Source: Polytrichum commune
Taxonomy: Eukaryota > Streptophyta > Polytrichopsida > Polytrichales > Polytrichaceae
Assembly: GCA_950295325.1 (NCBI GenBank)
Contig: OX485803.1
Coordinates: 64,745,554 to 64,809,553, forward strand
Length of the DNA stretch: 64,000 bases
Direction: 5' to 3'
Shown here: positions 50,117-61,215 of the stretch, piece by piece
Layout of the letters: each line of letters starts with the position of its first letter
Numbering within the stretch: the first letter of the stretch is position 1
Program-made: the position numbers and the translations under genes
The notes under the pieces: model-generated
What the model saw: only the letters and a program-made list of their open reading frames with translations
What the model was told of the DNA's origin: nothing
Database searches by the model: none

Positions 50117-50404
50117 TTGGGCACTACCGTACCCGCATGGCCAATTTGGCACTCAAGTGCCGAATAATTATTTTAAATACTGCAAGGTCATTCTGTAGTT
50201 ACAATAATATTTTAATAAACTTTGGGCAGTTGTATAGCAATAGTTGCTATACAACTTTTAGTATTATAACTTTGGACATGTGTATAGCATGTGAATTTCA
50301 TCAATTTTGGGCAGTGAGGCCTTGTATTTATCACATATTTTGGCACCTCACAAAATGACTTATTTTTTGCCGAACTGGCCATGCAGATACGGTATAGACC
50401 AATC
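50117..50404. mobile_element. Possible small TIR element
   Basis: CTACCGTACCCGCATGGCCA at about 50124 pairs imperfectly with TGGCCATGCAGATACGGTAT at about 50377. A TTGGGCAG word and its flanks repeat inside. The ~290-bp segment is non-coding. Confidence 0.35.
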
Positions 50405-50475
50405 CAACACATACTTCTTCTTACTGCCTCTCACACAACACTTGATGTTGTCATGGCAAAACCAAAAATCATGCT

Positions 50476-50862
50476 TCACATTGGTGGTGGAGCAAATTCC
50501 TTCTTGAGCCCTTTGTATGCTAGTATAGGTGTGCCATGCTTGCCAATCCCAACTTTGGCATAGCACAATGTCCTTGTAATGGCATGTATTGCCCAACATC
50601 GTTTGGTTGAGTTGGGCAACAATCTTGCAACGTGGTACTTGGAAGCAAGATAATTAGTCTCTAACACATGTGTAGTATGAGCCACACCATGCTTTGCAAA
50701 ACTTAATGACTCCTCTATGGTTCTTGATCTCCCTATAATCACATGGTACTTAGTCTCCGAGGTGTCCTTTGTCGTCGCGTCTTTGTAATCTTTGCATAAT
50801 TGATTGTCTTGAAACTGCAAGGATGGTTTGATATACTTATACATCACTTATCCAAGCAGGTG
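50476..50862 (-). pseudogene. Hypothetical coding remnant, unknown
   Basis: A 124-codon open frame with coding-like stretches (SETKYHVIIGRSRTIEESLSF, RCWAIHAITRTLCYAKVG, KHGTPILAYKGL). Similarity-like character appears to continue in another frame below 50476, suggesting a frameshift. No family was recognised. It may be a transposon-derived remnant. Confidence 0.25.
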
Positions 50863-50939
50863 GAAAAGACATGTGCATTCAAATGCGAGCATGCTTAGAT
50901 TTGGGTCACTGTTCCATTAAGGGTTGGCTATACAAAAGA

Positions 50940-51185
50940 TGAATTCATCCAACCACCTGACCATTGTCTCAAAGATGGCGCGTTTTATTGACCATGCGAG
51001 ACTACATGCCCTAATTTAAGACCTAGGTTACCTCAAAGACCTCGTAGAGCTAATTGGCAACATTTACAGAAATTCCACCACCTCTTTCCATGGCAACCGT
51101 TTTAGGGCCACACCTTCAATCTAGATGAGCATGGTATAATACAAAGAGACACATTAAGCCCATATATCTTCACCATTTTCCTAGA
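50940..51185 (+). mobile_element. LINE reverse transcriptase remnant, left part
   Basis: Plus-strand frames read DLGYLKDLVELIGNIYRNST, then RFRATPS, and in a neighbouring frame GIIQRDTLSPYIFTIFLDP, the typical stretch between RT motifs that precedes the (F/Y)ADD box. Several stops and frameshifts show that the copy is dead. The reading resumes at 63427 after the 12.2-kb LTR element, with LLRWLE and then FADD, so the two parts were once one reverse transcriptase. Confidence 0.75.
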
Positions 51186-51190
51186 CCCCA
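51186..51190. repeat. Target-site duplication, left copy (CCCCA)
   Basis: CCCCA directly precedes the TGTCA end of the left LTR. The identical five bases follow the right LTR at 63422-63426. Five-base duplications are standard for Ty3/gypsy integration. Confidence 0.85.
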
Positions 51191-52671
51191 TGTCATCCAC
51201 AGTTCGCCACCCTAAATTTCGTCCTAGCCCGAATGGAAAATGTTGGAATGACACGTAGGAACTCCTTCCTGATATTTCAATGTATAATTATTTCAACCAA
51301 AAGAGTGCGAGTGTTTAAAAACACTTACCTCAATAGTCAATCATCAATACATTCAAAAGTTACACACACCCCTTCATATCTAATGAATCCAACACTTTAA
51401 GTCTAACCATCATAAGTCAAAAACTATAAGAGTGTGTCACTATTTTTTTGAAAGTTTGGACATAGTCTCGGTTTTTTGGCTATCAAAAATTCATATGAAG
51501 TCCAAAAAATGAATTCTTGGTATCCATGGATAGATAATGAAGTCCTCTGCATGAATATGCAATAATATTTCTACTGCCAAAAAGTATATGGTGGCAATTC
51601 TACGCTGTTCCCTTTGAATCTGCATTTTTTCACTATTTTTTGGAAGTTTGGACATAGTCTCGGTTTTTTGGCTATCAAAAATTCATATGAAGTCCAAAAA
51701 ATGAGTTCTTGGTATCCATGGATAGGTAATGAAGTCCTCTACATGAATATGCAATAATATTTCTACTCCAAAAAAATATATGGTAGCAATTCTACGCTGT
51801 TCCCTTTGAATCTGCATTTTTTCACTACTTTTTGGAAGTTTGGACATACTCTCGGTTTTTTGGCTATCAAAAATTTATATGAAGTCCAAAAAATGAGTTC
51901 TTGGTATCCATGGGTAGGTAATGAAGTCCTCTACATGAATATGCAATAATGAATGCCTTGAGTCTAAACCACATCTAATAATGTAAGGCTAATTTTCAAG
52001 ACTAATTGATCTTAACTTTTCACTTTATAACCTCGCAAACCTACGTGCCTCTCTCTTACTCCACACACACATAAGTTCACCTACTTCCATAATGTAACTT
52101 TGTAAGTCCAACAAAACTAAATGTTCCCATAAGAGACTTTGCACATCCGCATAAGTATAAGGCTAATCAATGTAAATCCAAGTATTCAAACAAAGTCATA
52201 AATTTAAATTTAAATCATTCACGCCCAACTATTACTAACAAGAGGTCAAGCCCTCTTCAAGGCCAACTAGCCTTGGCTCCTAACCTTACACCCATGCACA
52301 CACACGTGCTCCTATCTTGCTTCCCACGCACCCACACTTATAACACGTGGGGTGCCAAGGAGCACGAAAGAAAGAAAGGATGAGTGAGGGAAGAACGAGG
52401 TCTTAAATAACAAAGAGGAGGAGAGGGCATGAGGTAAGGATAGGGTGAGAGGATTAGAGCCTCCAATCACAACCTCTTAACCTTCTCCTTCTAAGTAGGG
52501 ATTCATCCCATTCACAACGCTCTTCCATTCCTAAACCAACAAGGTGGATCCTAATGTGGACATTTAATCCGCGGATCCCTTCTCGCCTCACCTTATTCCA
52601 TACTCACCTAGTCAAGGCATTACTTCATTGAACTTAAACCTTGAGACAATCATACAACACCCCTTAATGTC
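51191..52671 (-). repeat. 3' LTR (LTR-A), truncated, with internal tandem repeats
   Basis: Starts TGTCATCC on the plus strand. It contains about 2.7 copies of a ~192-bp internal unit (GGAAGTTTGGACATAGTCTC, TTCTTGGTATCCATGG, GAATATGCAATAAT) at about 51446-51955. It lacks about 130 bp present at the far end of LTR-B. The break at about 52660-52671 lies in sequence (CCCCTTAATGTC) nearly identical to LTR-B at that point (CCCCCTAATGTC) and continues into protease-region coding sequence. Confidence 0.8.
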
Positions 52672-54593
52672 ATCCGTCAAACATGCATGATGGGACGTGG
52701 TCATAACATCGAATTCGGACTCCGGATAATCCCTCAACCATTGGGCATACTCCCCATCATCCCCATAATTATAGAACTATGACCTAGACCATCCGAATGA
52801 ACTACTCCTATCAATGCCTCATCATTCTTGCCATCCTCCTTGGCATCACGTTCATCTTCCGAAGATGAAACAATCTCTTGTCTAATCCAACCACCTAACG
52901 ACCCTATGACAACTTTGATCATATTGTCCTTCGGACCATAAGTAATGGATGGCTTGACTCCTACCCAATCTACTATGGTATCCGCCATTCTCAACCATGG
53001 CCTACCTAACAAGATGGGAAATGTATCCTTGTTAGAATGCATTTTGATGATATGAAAGGTGATGACCACATACTCTTCCCCTCCGGTGCTAATCCTACAA
53101 TCCTTAATCATTCCCAAAGGCACGGCCGGACTTTGATTCGTCATATTGATTATGAAAGGTGATGGACCCGTAAGACTAAGTCCCAACCTCTTCATGGTAT
53201 GCTCCGGCAAGATGTTTAGTCCGCTACCTCCATCCACTAACACGTTAGGAACCATCTTATCTACCACCATAACCTCAATTTCAATTGGTTTAATATCCCG
53301 TCTTCGTCCTTGCATTTGAACTATAGCCGCCATCCTAGACTTAACCTTCCTAGTTCTCCTAGTCACCGACATTCCTTCCTTGAGAGTCTTCCTAAATACA
53401 GGTGAAATCTCCAACAATTGTTCGAAGGTAATATAGGCCTTAAGTGAGCTAAGATCGGCCCATAAATCGTAGCCACTCGACTTCTCTACTTTGGCATTGC
53501 CAACACCATCAAACTCATCCAAAGGAATTTCCGGTCCTTCCCATTCTCCCATCTCACTATCTTCCAAATCATGAATGACATTAGGCCTCTCTCTATCATG
53601 AAGAATTACATTCTTCCTCTCTAACTCTCTAGTGGCCCTTCTAGCTACTCTAGCTACCTTATCCAATTCGGAAAGATTAGGAGCCTCATCCGAAGAATAC
53701 TCCTCTTGACCCTCTACTCCTACCTCTAATGGGACATTCCCTCTCCTAAAATGTAAAGGTTCTTCTAACTTAGAAGCCTCCAAGATAGCCTCCTCCTCTT
53801 GAGTCTCATCTACATGTACCAAAGTCACATCACTAACCTCAACATCATCTATCCATAGAGTGAGTCCTCCTTGTACCCATTCTTCCTCCGTAAAAACCTC
53901 ACATGGCTCTAAAGACAAATAATACTCCCTCTGCGAACTAGACATATCATCTCGGAGAATACAACTATAGGACATCATCATGACATCGCTAATGGACTCC
54001 AGATATTGTCTCAACCAAGATGCAAAATCCCCATCATCCTCTTGGTTGTTAAAACTAGGACCTAGAAAACCTGAGCTTGAATACATCTTAGCCTTCTCCT
54101 TATTCAATTGAACAACCCCCACCAATGTATCGTCAAATTTCCCATCACTTTCGTCATTCTCCTCCTCATCCGAAATGGGATCAATCTCTTCTCTAACCCA
54201 ACCACTTAAGGGTGCTATTGAGACCTTGACTCTATGATCTTCGGGACCATAAGTGATGGAAGGTTTTTGTCTTCCCCAATCTACCACGGCGTTGGCCATC
54301 CTTAACCAAGGTCGTCGTAACAAGATAGGAAATGCATCCTTGTTGTCATGCATCTTAATCACTTGAAAGGTCACAATAAACTCCTCACCAACCGTGCTAA
54401 GTCGACAATCCTTAATAATCCCCACCGAAACCACCGGACTTTGGTTAGCCATATTGATGACAAATGGCGATGGACCGGTCAAATTCAATCCCAACTTCCT
54501 CATGGTGTGCTCGGGTAGAATGTTGAGACTACTTCCACCATCAACCAATACATTAGGAACCACCTTGTCCATTACCGTAACCTCGATCTCCAC
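52672..54593 (-). pseudogene. Gypsy protease region with duplicated aspartic protease domain
   Basis: A 619-codon open frame (54593-52734), continued in another frame to about 52672. It holds two retropepsin-like domains: residues about 10-155 with VLVDGGSSLNILPEHT (active-site Asp 18), and about 446-590 with VLVDGGSGLNILPEHT (Asp 454), 436 residues apart. Each is followed by FPILL(R/G)RPWLRMA and KPSITYGP blocks. Between them lies the normal post-protease stretch (GFLGPSFNNQEDDGDFASWLRQ) followed by a second copy of the upstream linker. The second copy ends at a frameshift: YNYGDDGEYAQWLRDYPE can be read in the alternative frame before the LTR joint. No reverse transcriptase follows. Confidence 0.8.
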
Positions 54594-54605
54594 TGCCTTA
54601 ACCTC

Positions 54606-55184
54606 TCAAGTCCTCCCTTGCATTTGAACTCGTGCAGACACTCTAGTCTTGGGCTTTCGTATCCTTCTAGTCACCGGCATTCTTTCCTTCAAAGTCCTCC
54701 TAGCCATTGGTGAGATTTCTAACAACTGACCAAAGGTGATGTCGGCCTTTAGTGAGCTAAGATCAGACCAAAGATCATATCCATCTACTCTATCGGCCTT
54801 AGGCCTTCTAATACTATCAAACTCATCTACCGGAATGCCTGGACCTTCCCAATCTCCGACATCACTACCATCTAGATCATGGACGACATTAGACCTCTCC
54901 CTATCATGAACAATGTCATTTTCCCTTTCTAGTGCCTTAGTGGCCTTCCTAGCTACATTCTCCAAATCCGAAAAATAAGGGATATCTCCCAAGAGATTTT
55001 CCTCGTCTTCCTCTACATCCACTTCTATTGGCATTTTACCTCTCATTGCTCTAGTGGTAACTGCTAATGCTGGAGCTTCATGCACAACTTCTCCTTCCAA
55101 ACTCCTGAACTCATACGATATAGAATTAGCATGCGGAGAACACTGACCTTGACCATCGGTAGATGTTACTTGTGTAGGAGACAC
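54606..55184 (-). pseudogene. Gypsy gag-pro linker region, first copy
   Basis: An open frame of 192 codons ending at a stop just before the protease frame. It contains ENDIVHDRERSNVVHDLDGSD, WEGPGIPVDEFDS and YDLWSDLSSLKADITFGQLL. The same blocks recur as residues about 310-430 of the following frame (HDRERPNVIHDLEDSEMGEW, YDLWADLSSLKAYITFEQLL), which defines a duplicated unit of about 1.3 kb. The stop at 54606-54608 separates it from the protease. Confidence 0.75.
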
Positions 55185-55663
55185 CCCAAAGCTACCAGAA
55201 TGGTGGAGACATCCATAAATCCGACATCCTGAGAGGTGGATGGATCCATCTGTCTAGGTGGTTGTGCCACTTGACCTCCTTGTACCGGAAGGTTCGCATT
55301 CCCATGATTATAATAGAAGTTTGATGGTTTAAGATCATTAGTTCCTTCATTACGTGGTCGTGATCCTCTCATGCCATCTTGAGCCGGTTGTTGTGCGTTG
55401 GTTAGAGTGTTTGGCGTACCATTGATCTTATCAGGATGACGACATTGGTTAGACGGATGTGGACCTCCACAATTACTACAACCTTGACTATGGTTCTCCG
55501 ACCAACATTGACCTACGACATGATACCTTCTACAGAAATGGTGGAACTCCTTCTTCTCGGCATTTTGATTAGCTTGTCCTCGAGGAGGAGGACCTCTGTT
55601 GTTTCCTTGATTTTGGTTTTGATTCTGACCTCTTTGGTTTTGATGAGGACCATTACCGTTCAT
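55166..55663 (-). pseudogene. Gypsy gag C-terminal part with zinc knuckle
   Basis: Gln/Asn-rich sequence (RGQNQNQNQGNNRGPPPRGQ) followed by CSNCGGPHPSNQCRH, a zinc-knuckle-like Cys/His cluster of a nucleocapsid. The run CRRYHVVGQCWSENH precedes it. The frame overlaps the linker frame at its end, which implies a frameshift. Confidence 0.7.
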
Positions 55664-55723
55664 TCTTTGATCACGGTTTGGTCCATTCCTACAAAACTGA
55701 TGCGTGTGGCCATGTTCTTGACA

Positions 55724-56257
55724 CTAAGTACACCAAAATCCCGACGAATGATTTTCTGACTCAATCTGAGGAAGAGGACCCGGTTGTTGATTCTGAATTA
55801 ACAAGGACATTTGATCCGTAAGATTTTGGAATTGTTTCAACATTGCCTCCTGAAATTCTAGTGGAGTAGCACCTAATCTCTGCTCGACTTCTTCAATCTG
55901 AGGGTCCGTCCTAGAGGCTGGCAATGCTAACATTGGTATAAGATCCTTCACTGCTAAAGGAAGTGGAACCGCTTCAATGGAAACATATGAAGATTGGTTG
56001 AGTGGCCTAATTGGATCCACTCCCACCTTTGGTAGAAGAGGGAGGAATTGGGGGACTAATTCATCTTCTTTCCTCCATAATCTCTCGTAATCTCTATCGA
56101 TATGTTCCATATTTCTAGCGGCCACCTTAGCCTCCGCCAATGTGCGAAGGTTCCTCTCTAACATTCTTTTAATAGTACTCGCTTTGACAAATCCTCGCAT
56201 AAAGAATTGTTTGAGTGTGTCATTATTAAGCAAATCCCCTACGTACCTTGCACACAC
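55724..56257 (-). pseudogene. Gypsy gag middle part
   Basis: An open frame with LLNNDTLKQFFMRGFVKAST and LRTLAEAKVAARNMEHIDRD, the end of the Retrotrans_gag domain, then a Pro-rich and Gln-rich region. A stop or frameshift at about 55724 separates it from the zinc-knuckle part. Confidence 0.7.
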
Positions 56258-56771
56258 GTTCTAATATAAACGGAAATTTCTTCGTCTCTCCCTTGGCTCA
56301 TATTCACCAAAGCTCTTAAAGCCATACTTTGACCAACCTCGGGTCTAAACTCATTTAGAAATTATGTTTGTAATTGATCCTAATTTTGGAAATGACCCTC
56401 ATTGTGATCTATATACCACTCATAATGCCTCTCCCTCTAAAGTGGTGGGAAACATTCTAACCAATACCCGTGGTTGGTAATTAATGAACTAATTACTCGC
56501 TCAATGAACCTCTCCATGTGCCAAGACGGATCCTTATTCCTGGTCCCATAGAATTTTGGAAGGTTAGACAGTATATCGACCGATACCAATCATTGTGGAA
56601 CGATGATTGGTAAGCCTCTCGGCCTTACCAATGGATCGATGAAAGGAAATGGAGGTATGGGATGTGGAATTCCACCTTGCCCTAGAGTATCCATACTGCT
56701 TTGTGACCCTCCCCCCCTAGCTCCACTAGTACTCACGAAATCTTCTTGTCTAATTCTATTAGATTCGTCAA
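56258..56771 (-). pseudogene. Gypsy gag core, frameshifted
   Basis: Read piecewise in different frames on the minus strand: LPKFYGT-like text, then WHMERFIERVISSLITNHGYW, FPTTLEGE, EWYIDHNEGHFQN and NEFRPEVGQSMALRALVNMS. This is the Retrotrans_gag domain in correct order but broken by several indels. No functional gag can be read. Confidence 0.65.
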
Positions 56772-56996
56772 TTACTTCTTATTCAATTTGGAAGGAACAT
56801 TTTTTTCCTCAAATTGAGTGGGTATTGGTAATACTTCAACTACTGGACTAATTAATGGTTCAACATTTAAACTACCTTCTATACTAATATCTACTCCCTC
56901 TACTACTTCACTAATACTAGACAACCTCCGTTTAGTGACACTCTTTTCCAATCCTAATGCTAATTTAGGTTTATGAGATCTAGTTTTTCCTTGCAT
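56772..56996 (-). pseudogene. Gypsy gag N-terminus
   Basis: The frame starting MQGKTRSHKPKLALG at about 56996 leads through KSVTKRRLSSISEVVEG to a stop at 56772. It is probably the start of the gag polyprotein, now separated by a stop from the core. Confidence 0.5.
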
Positions 56997-57048
56997 CCAT
57001 AATGTCCCGTTCAACCCTTATTTGACCAATCAAGTAAGCCCAAAATGA

Positions 57049-58679
57049 TGTGAGCCCAAAATGATGCCCACATGTGTAGTTAACACTTATAAAATGTTAC
57101 AAGTGATGTTTTTATGATTTATGACTATTCACAAAAATATAAAAAGAATGAAGCTTGAAGAAAGCTAAGTTTAAGCATTAGGCTTGTGTGGACTAGATTG
57201 AGTAAGTTTAGTAGTGTGAAGACATGACCTTGGTGGAAAGTATCGTAGGTAGAAAACCAAGCATAGTTAAATATTTGAATTAGAATCTTTGTTAATCGTT
57301 TGAGGGAGGAAGGCTTAGGAGATGAGATGAGAGCCTACAAAATAGGAGGAGATTACGAAGGCTTATCTTGAGGGTGCTCACCTACTCCCTCTCAATTCAC
57401 TATTTAAGACCTCGTTCTTCCCTTATTCATCATTTCTTTCCTTCGTGCTCCTTGGCACCCCACGTGTTATAAGTGTGGGTGCGTGGGAAGCAAGATAGGA
57501 GCACGTGTGTGTGCATGGGTGTAAGGTTAGGAGCCAAGGCTAGTTGGCCTTGAAGAGGGCTTGACCTCTTGTTAGTAATAGTTGGGCGTGAATGATTTAA
57601 ATTTCAATTTATGGCTTTGTTTGAATACTTGGATTTACATTGATTAGCCTTATACTTATGCGGATGTGCAAAGTCTCTTATGAGAACATTTAGTTTTGTT
57701 GGACTTACAAAGTTACATTATTAAAGTAAGTGAGCTTGTATGTGTGTGGAGTAAGAGAGAAGCACGTTCGTATGCGAAGTTATAAAGTGATGAGTTAAGA
57801 TTAATTAGTCTTGAAGATTAGCCTTACATTATTAGATGTGGTTTAGACTCAAGGCATTCATTATTGCATATTCATGTAGAGGACTTCATTACCTACCCAT
57901 GGATACCAAGAACTCATTTTTTAGACTTCATATGAAATTTTCAGAGCCAAAAAAACCGAGAGTATGTCCAAACTTCCAAAAAATAGTGAAAAAAATGCAG
58001 ATTCAAAGGGAACAGCGTAGAATTGCCATCATATATTTTTTTGGAGTAGAAATATTATTGCATATTCATGTAGAGGACTTCATTACCTATCCATGGATAC
58101 CAAGAATTCATTTTTTGGACTTCATATGAATTTTTGATAGCCAAAAAACCGAGACTATGTCCAAACTTCCAAAAAAATAATGACACACTCTTATAGTTTT
58201 TCACTTATGATGTTTAGACTTGAAGTGTTGGATTCATTAGGTAGGAAGGGGTGTGTGTAACTTTTGAATATATTGGCGATTGACCATTGAGGTTGAACTT
58301 AGTAATAGAATGTGAAGGCCTGTAAGGAGAGGCCACCATAAGTTACACAAGTATTTGTTAATACTTAAATTTATGTGCTTCATGGAATCAACAAGTGAAG
58401 GTTCGTGTAGTAGTGTGGAATCAACGGCGAGGACTCGGTTCACACGAGGGAGATCATTGAAGAAAGGCGTAGCCAAGGCGACCGGGTGGATAGTGGAGAA
58501 GGCTATACCCGAAGTTAAGGAATATAAGATAACATAGTGTGGGATTAGTCAAGTTGTGTATATTCCAAGGGTATATTGGAATCATACATTGAATTACCGA
58601 AGGGGGATATTTTACGTGTCATTATAATTTTTCTACTCGGGCTGGGACGAAATCGAAGGGTGGGGATTTTTTGATGACA
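57049..58679 (+). repeat. LTR-C, inverted relative to LTR-A and LTR-B
   Basis: Begins TGTGAGCCCAAAATGATG and ends TTTTGATGACA. Its order (TGAGCCC start, CCCCACGTGTTATAAGTG, GGATGTGCAAAGTCTC, the ~192-bp internal repeats, AACTTTTGAATATATTGG, and a 3' part with GACGAAATCGAAGGGTGGGG) is that of LTR-B read on the opposite strand. Near its 3' end it has extra sequence of a few hundred bp that LTR-A and LTR-B lack and LTR-E shares. No primer-binding site follows; integrase sequence does. Confidence 0.75.
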
Positions 58680-59488
58680 TCAGCGAAAGGGGAATACTAG
58701 AAAGCGAAATCATTGGCTGTTTATTCCAATAATACCCATAGCCCCTTTTGAAAAATGGGTGTGGATTTAAGGGGACCCATTCTACCTACTAGTAGGAAGA
58801 AGCGGAGGTATATCATCTTAGCAACGGACTACGCCATCAAGTGGGTGGAAGCTCGGGCCACCATCCGCTTCCTTCTTGTTTAAGCGGATCATGATGAGAT
58901 TTGGATGGCCATTAAAGTTGGTCAGCGATAAAGGAACCCACTTCTTGAATGAAGTGATTTCGAACCTCACAGCAAGGTATGGCATCAAACATCGGAAGAC
59001 CACTCCTTATAATCTAAAAACCAATGGTCTCACAGAAAGAGCAAACGGAATAGTGGGCAATATCCTCACGAAGGTAGTCTCCGCCCACAAGACGGATTGG
59101 GATGAGAAATTACATTCCGCAGTTTACGCTGACAACACGTCCTACAAAACCACCACAGGAGGAAGTCCGTACTTCTTGCTCCAGAATGTGGAAACGGAAA
59201 ATAAGGTTGATGGGTTTCCGTAATGGTGAGAGAGGGGACTCTTTAGACAACCGCTTTGAGGAGAATTATTAGACGAAGCTCGAGGATAGTCCAGAAGAAG
59301 CATAAGCAGATTTTGACAAGAAGGTTCCAGCGGATAACGGAATCAAGGAAAGGCACAATGATACTCTTTTATGATAGCCGCTACCGGAATTTTCCAGGGA
59401 AATTGTACACTAGATGGATGGGGCCCTTTGTGCTAGATCTAATTCCTAAGTCCTTGCCAACCACCACCGTCCCCGCCTCTCCGGCTGA
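58680..59488 (+). pseudogene. Gypsy integrase, DD35E core, frameshifted
   Basis: The plus-strand frame GVDLRGPILPT...ILATDYAIKWVEA (58758 onward) shifts by one base at about 58875 into FKRIMMRFGWPLKLVSDKGT and continues through TTPYNLKTNGLTERANGIVG. Catalytic residues: Asp at about 58764 (GVD), Asp at 58927 (SDKGTHF) and Glu at 59035 (LTERANG). The last two are separated by exactly 35 residues. A later frame, 59256-59488, gives GTMILFYDSRYRNFPGKLYT and RWMGPF, the usual pol C-terminal stretch. The orientation is opposite to gag-pro. Confidence 0.85.
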
Positions 59489-59633
59489 CGCCATAATATA
59501 AGATGACATAGTGTGGGATTAGTCAAGTTGTGTATATTCCAAGGGTATATTGGATTCATACATTGAATTACCGAGGGAAAACTTTTCCACTCGCACTAAG
59601 ACGAAATCGAAGGGTGGGGAATTTTTGGTGACA
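59489..59633 (+). repeat. LTR-D, 3' fragment
   Basis: Only the last ~145 bp of an LTR-C type repeat (TAGTGTGGGATTAGTCAAG through GAAGGGTGGGGAATTTTTGG, ending TGACA) is present, fused directly to the end of the integrase region. Confidence 0.7.
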
Positions 59634-59637
59634 TAAA

Positions 59638-59655
59638 TGGTGCGTCCGCCGGGAG
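59638..59655 (+). other. Primer-binding site candidate (plus orientation)
   Basis: TGGTGCGTCCGCCGGGAG lies four bases after the TGACA end of LTR-D. Its complement ends in ...GCACCA, as a tRNA 3' end would. The matching tRNA was not determined. The tRNA acceptor would begin GCGTCC on its 5' strand, as in some arginine tRNAs. Confidence 0.6.
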
Positions 59656-60040
59656 ACAAGCCTAGACCAGAAAGAAGTCTTGATAGGCGGTAGAAGAACA
59701 AGACTTGAAGATCAAATAAGGAAGTAGCACTCGAGTAAGGTGAGTTTTTATTTTAGTTATTTAAAGTAATGCAATTTCAATTAAGAAATGAGCGCGGCAA
59801 AGGTGATTACTAAACTTTTTTTGGGATGGCATAATAAGATCATCTTAATAGGACACGAATTAGTTCATTCAGAATTATAGAATAATCAAAATTTAGGAGA
59901 TCCAACTTTGACGCTCACTTCGGGGTAAGCGTTTAAGTTCTTAAATTAAGGGGTTATTGCTTTTGAGTTGTATTTTTAGAATGGTCATTGTATCCTATCA
60001 ATCACGGTCGAGTAGAAATTCTAATTTGCAGGGAGGTAGC
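59656..60040 (+). repeat. Retrotransposon leader, inverted copy
   Basis: Collinear with the reverse complement of 61590-61986. Shared blocks are GATCAAATAAGGAAG-like, GGAGATCCAACTTTGACGC and TGCTTTTGAGTTG. It is the untranslated leader that follows a primer-binding site. Confidence 0.7.
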
Positions 60041-60555
60041 TTAGAAATGCCAAAAAACACACACGAAATGAACAAAATACGACCTCCAAAAAAATATAAA
60101 ATTATTCAACTATAATTAAAAATTAAAAATTAAAAAACTTAGAAAATTTAGAAATGTAGAAAAAATAATGCACCAATGTAAAAATTAATGCAAAAATTTA
60201 ATTATAAACAAAAAAAATTAAATTCATAGGAAATATAGGAATTAAATAAATATATATATATCTAAATTAATAAGAACTAAGAAAAAAATGAGTAAGTATA
60301 TTTTAATATGATCTTATGGTAGCATAATATTAAATCTTAATAATTTGAATCTTAATTTTGTTTATTAAATATTTCAAATAAACTACTCTTCCTTCTTTAT
60401 ATACATCCATCTATATTGACAGTCCGTATATATGGATATATAGGATAATTATTAAAACATAATATTTATTTCCGAATCATTATTGAAAAAATATTAAGTA
60501 CTTCCAACGAATATTGACAATAAAATATGTAAGGTATACAACTGTGGATGAACAT
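60041..60555. other. Very AT-rich block inside the element
   Basis: About 500 bp of extremely A/T-rich sequence with homopolymer runs and no reading frames. Its origin is unknown. It lies between the plus- and minus-oriented retrotransposon pieces. Confidence 0.5.
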
Positions 60556-61215
60556 TCGTTTGTTTATTCCATGAAGCACATATGTTTAAGTATTAACAAA
60601 TACTTGTGTAATTTATGGTGGCCTCTCGTTTACAGGCCTTCACATTTCATTACTAAGTTCAACCTCAATGGTTAATCATCAATACATTCAAAAGTTACAC
60701 ACACCCCTTCCTACCTAATGAATTCAACACTTTAAGTCATAATTCTCGCAATTCTACGTTGTTCCCTTTCAATCTCCCGGCCGAAGCACCATTTATGTTA
60801 CCAAAAATTCCCCACCCTTCGATTTCGTCCTAGTCCGAGTGGAAAAGTTATAATGACACGTAAAAAATCTTCCCTCGGTAATTCAATGTATGAATCCAAT
60901 ATACCCTTGGAATATACACAACTTGACTAATCCCATACTATGTCATCTTATATTCCTTAACTTCGGATAACGTCACATCCTTAGCCTTCTCCAATGTCCA
61001 CCCGGTCGCCTTGGCTACGCCTGCCTTTAATGATTTCCCTCGTGTAAATCGAGTCCTCGCTGTTGATTCCACACTACTGCACGAACGTTCGCTTGTTGAT
61101 TCCATGAAGCACATAAGTTTTAGTATTAATAAATATTTGTGTAACTTATAGTGGCTTCTCCTTTACAGGGCTTCACATTCGATTACTAAGTTTAACTTCT
61201 ATGGTCAATAAAAAA
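60556..61215 (-). repeat. LTR-E fragments with an internal primer-site relic
   Basis: Reverse-orientation relative of the LTR-C 3' half. A stretch with GGCCTTCACATTTCATTACT and ACACACCCCTTCCTACCTAA occurs first. It is followed by a primer-site-like CGGCCGAAGCACCA with TTTATGTTACC at about 60779-60801, then the LTR end CCCCACCCTTCGATTTCGTC. A second copy of the CCATGAAGCACATA and CTTCACATT blocks lies at about 61112-61195. The order shows recombination among related LTRs. Confidence 0.55.
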
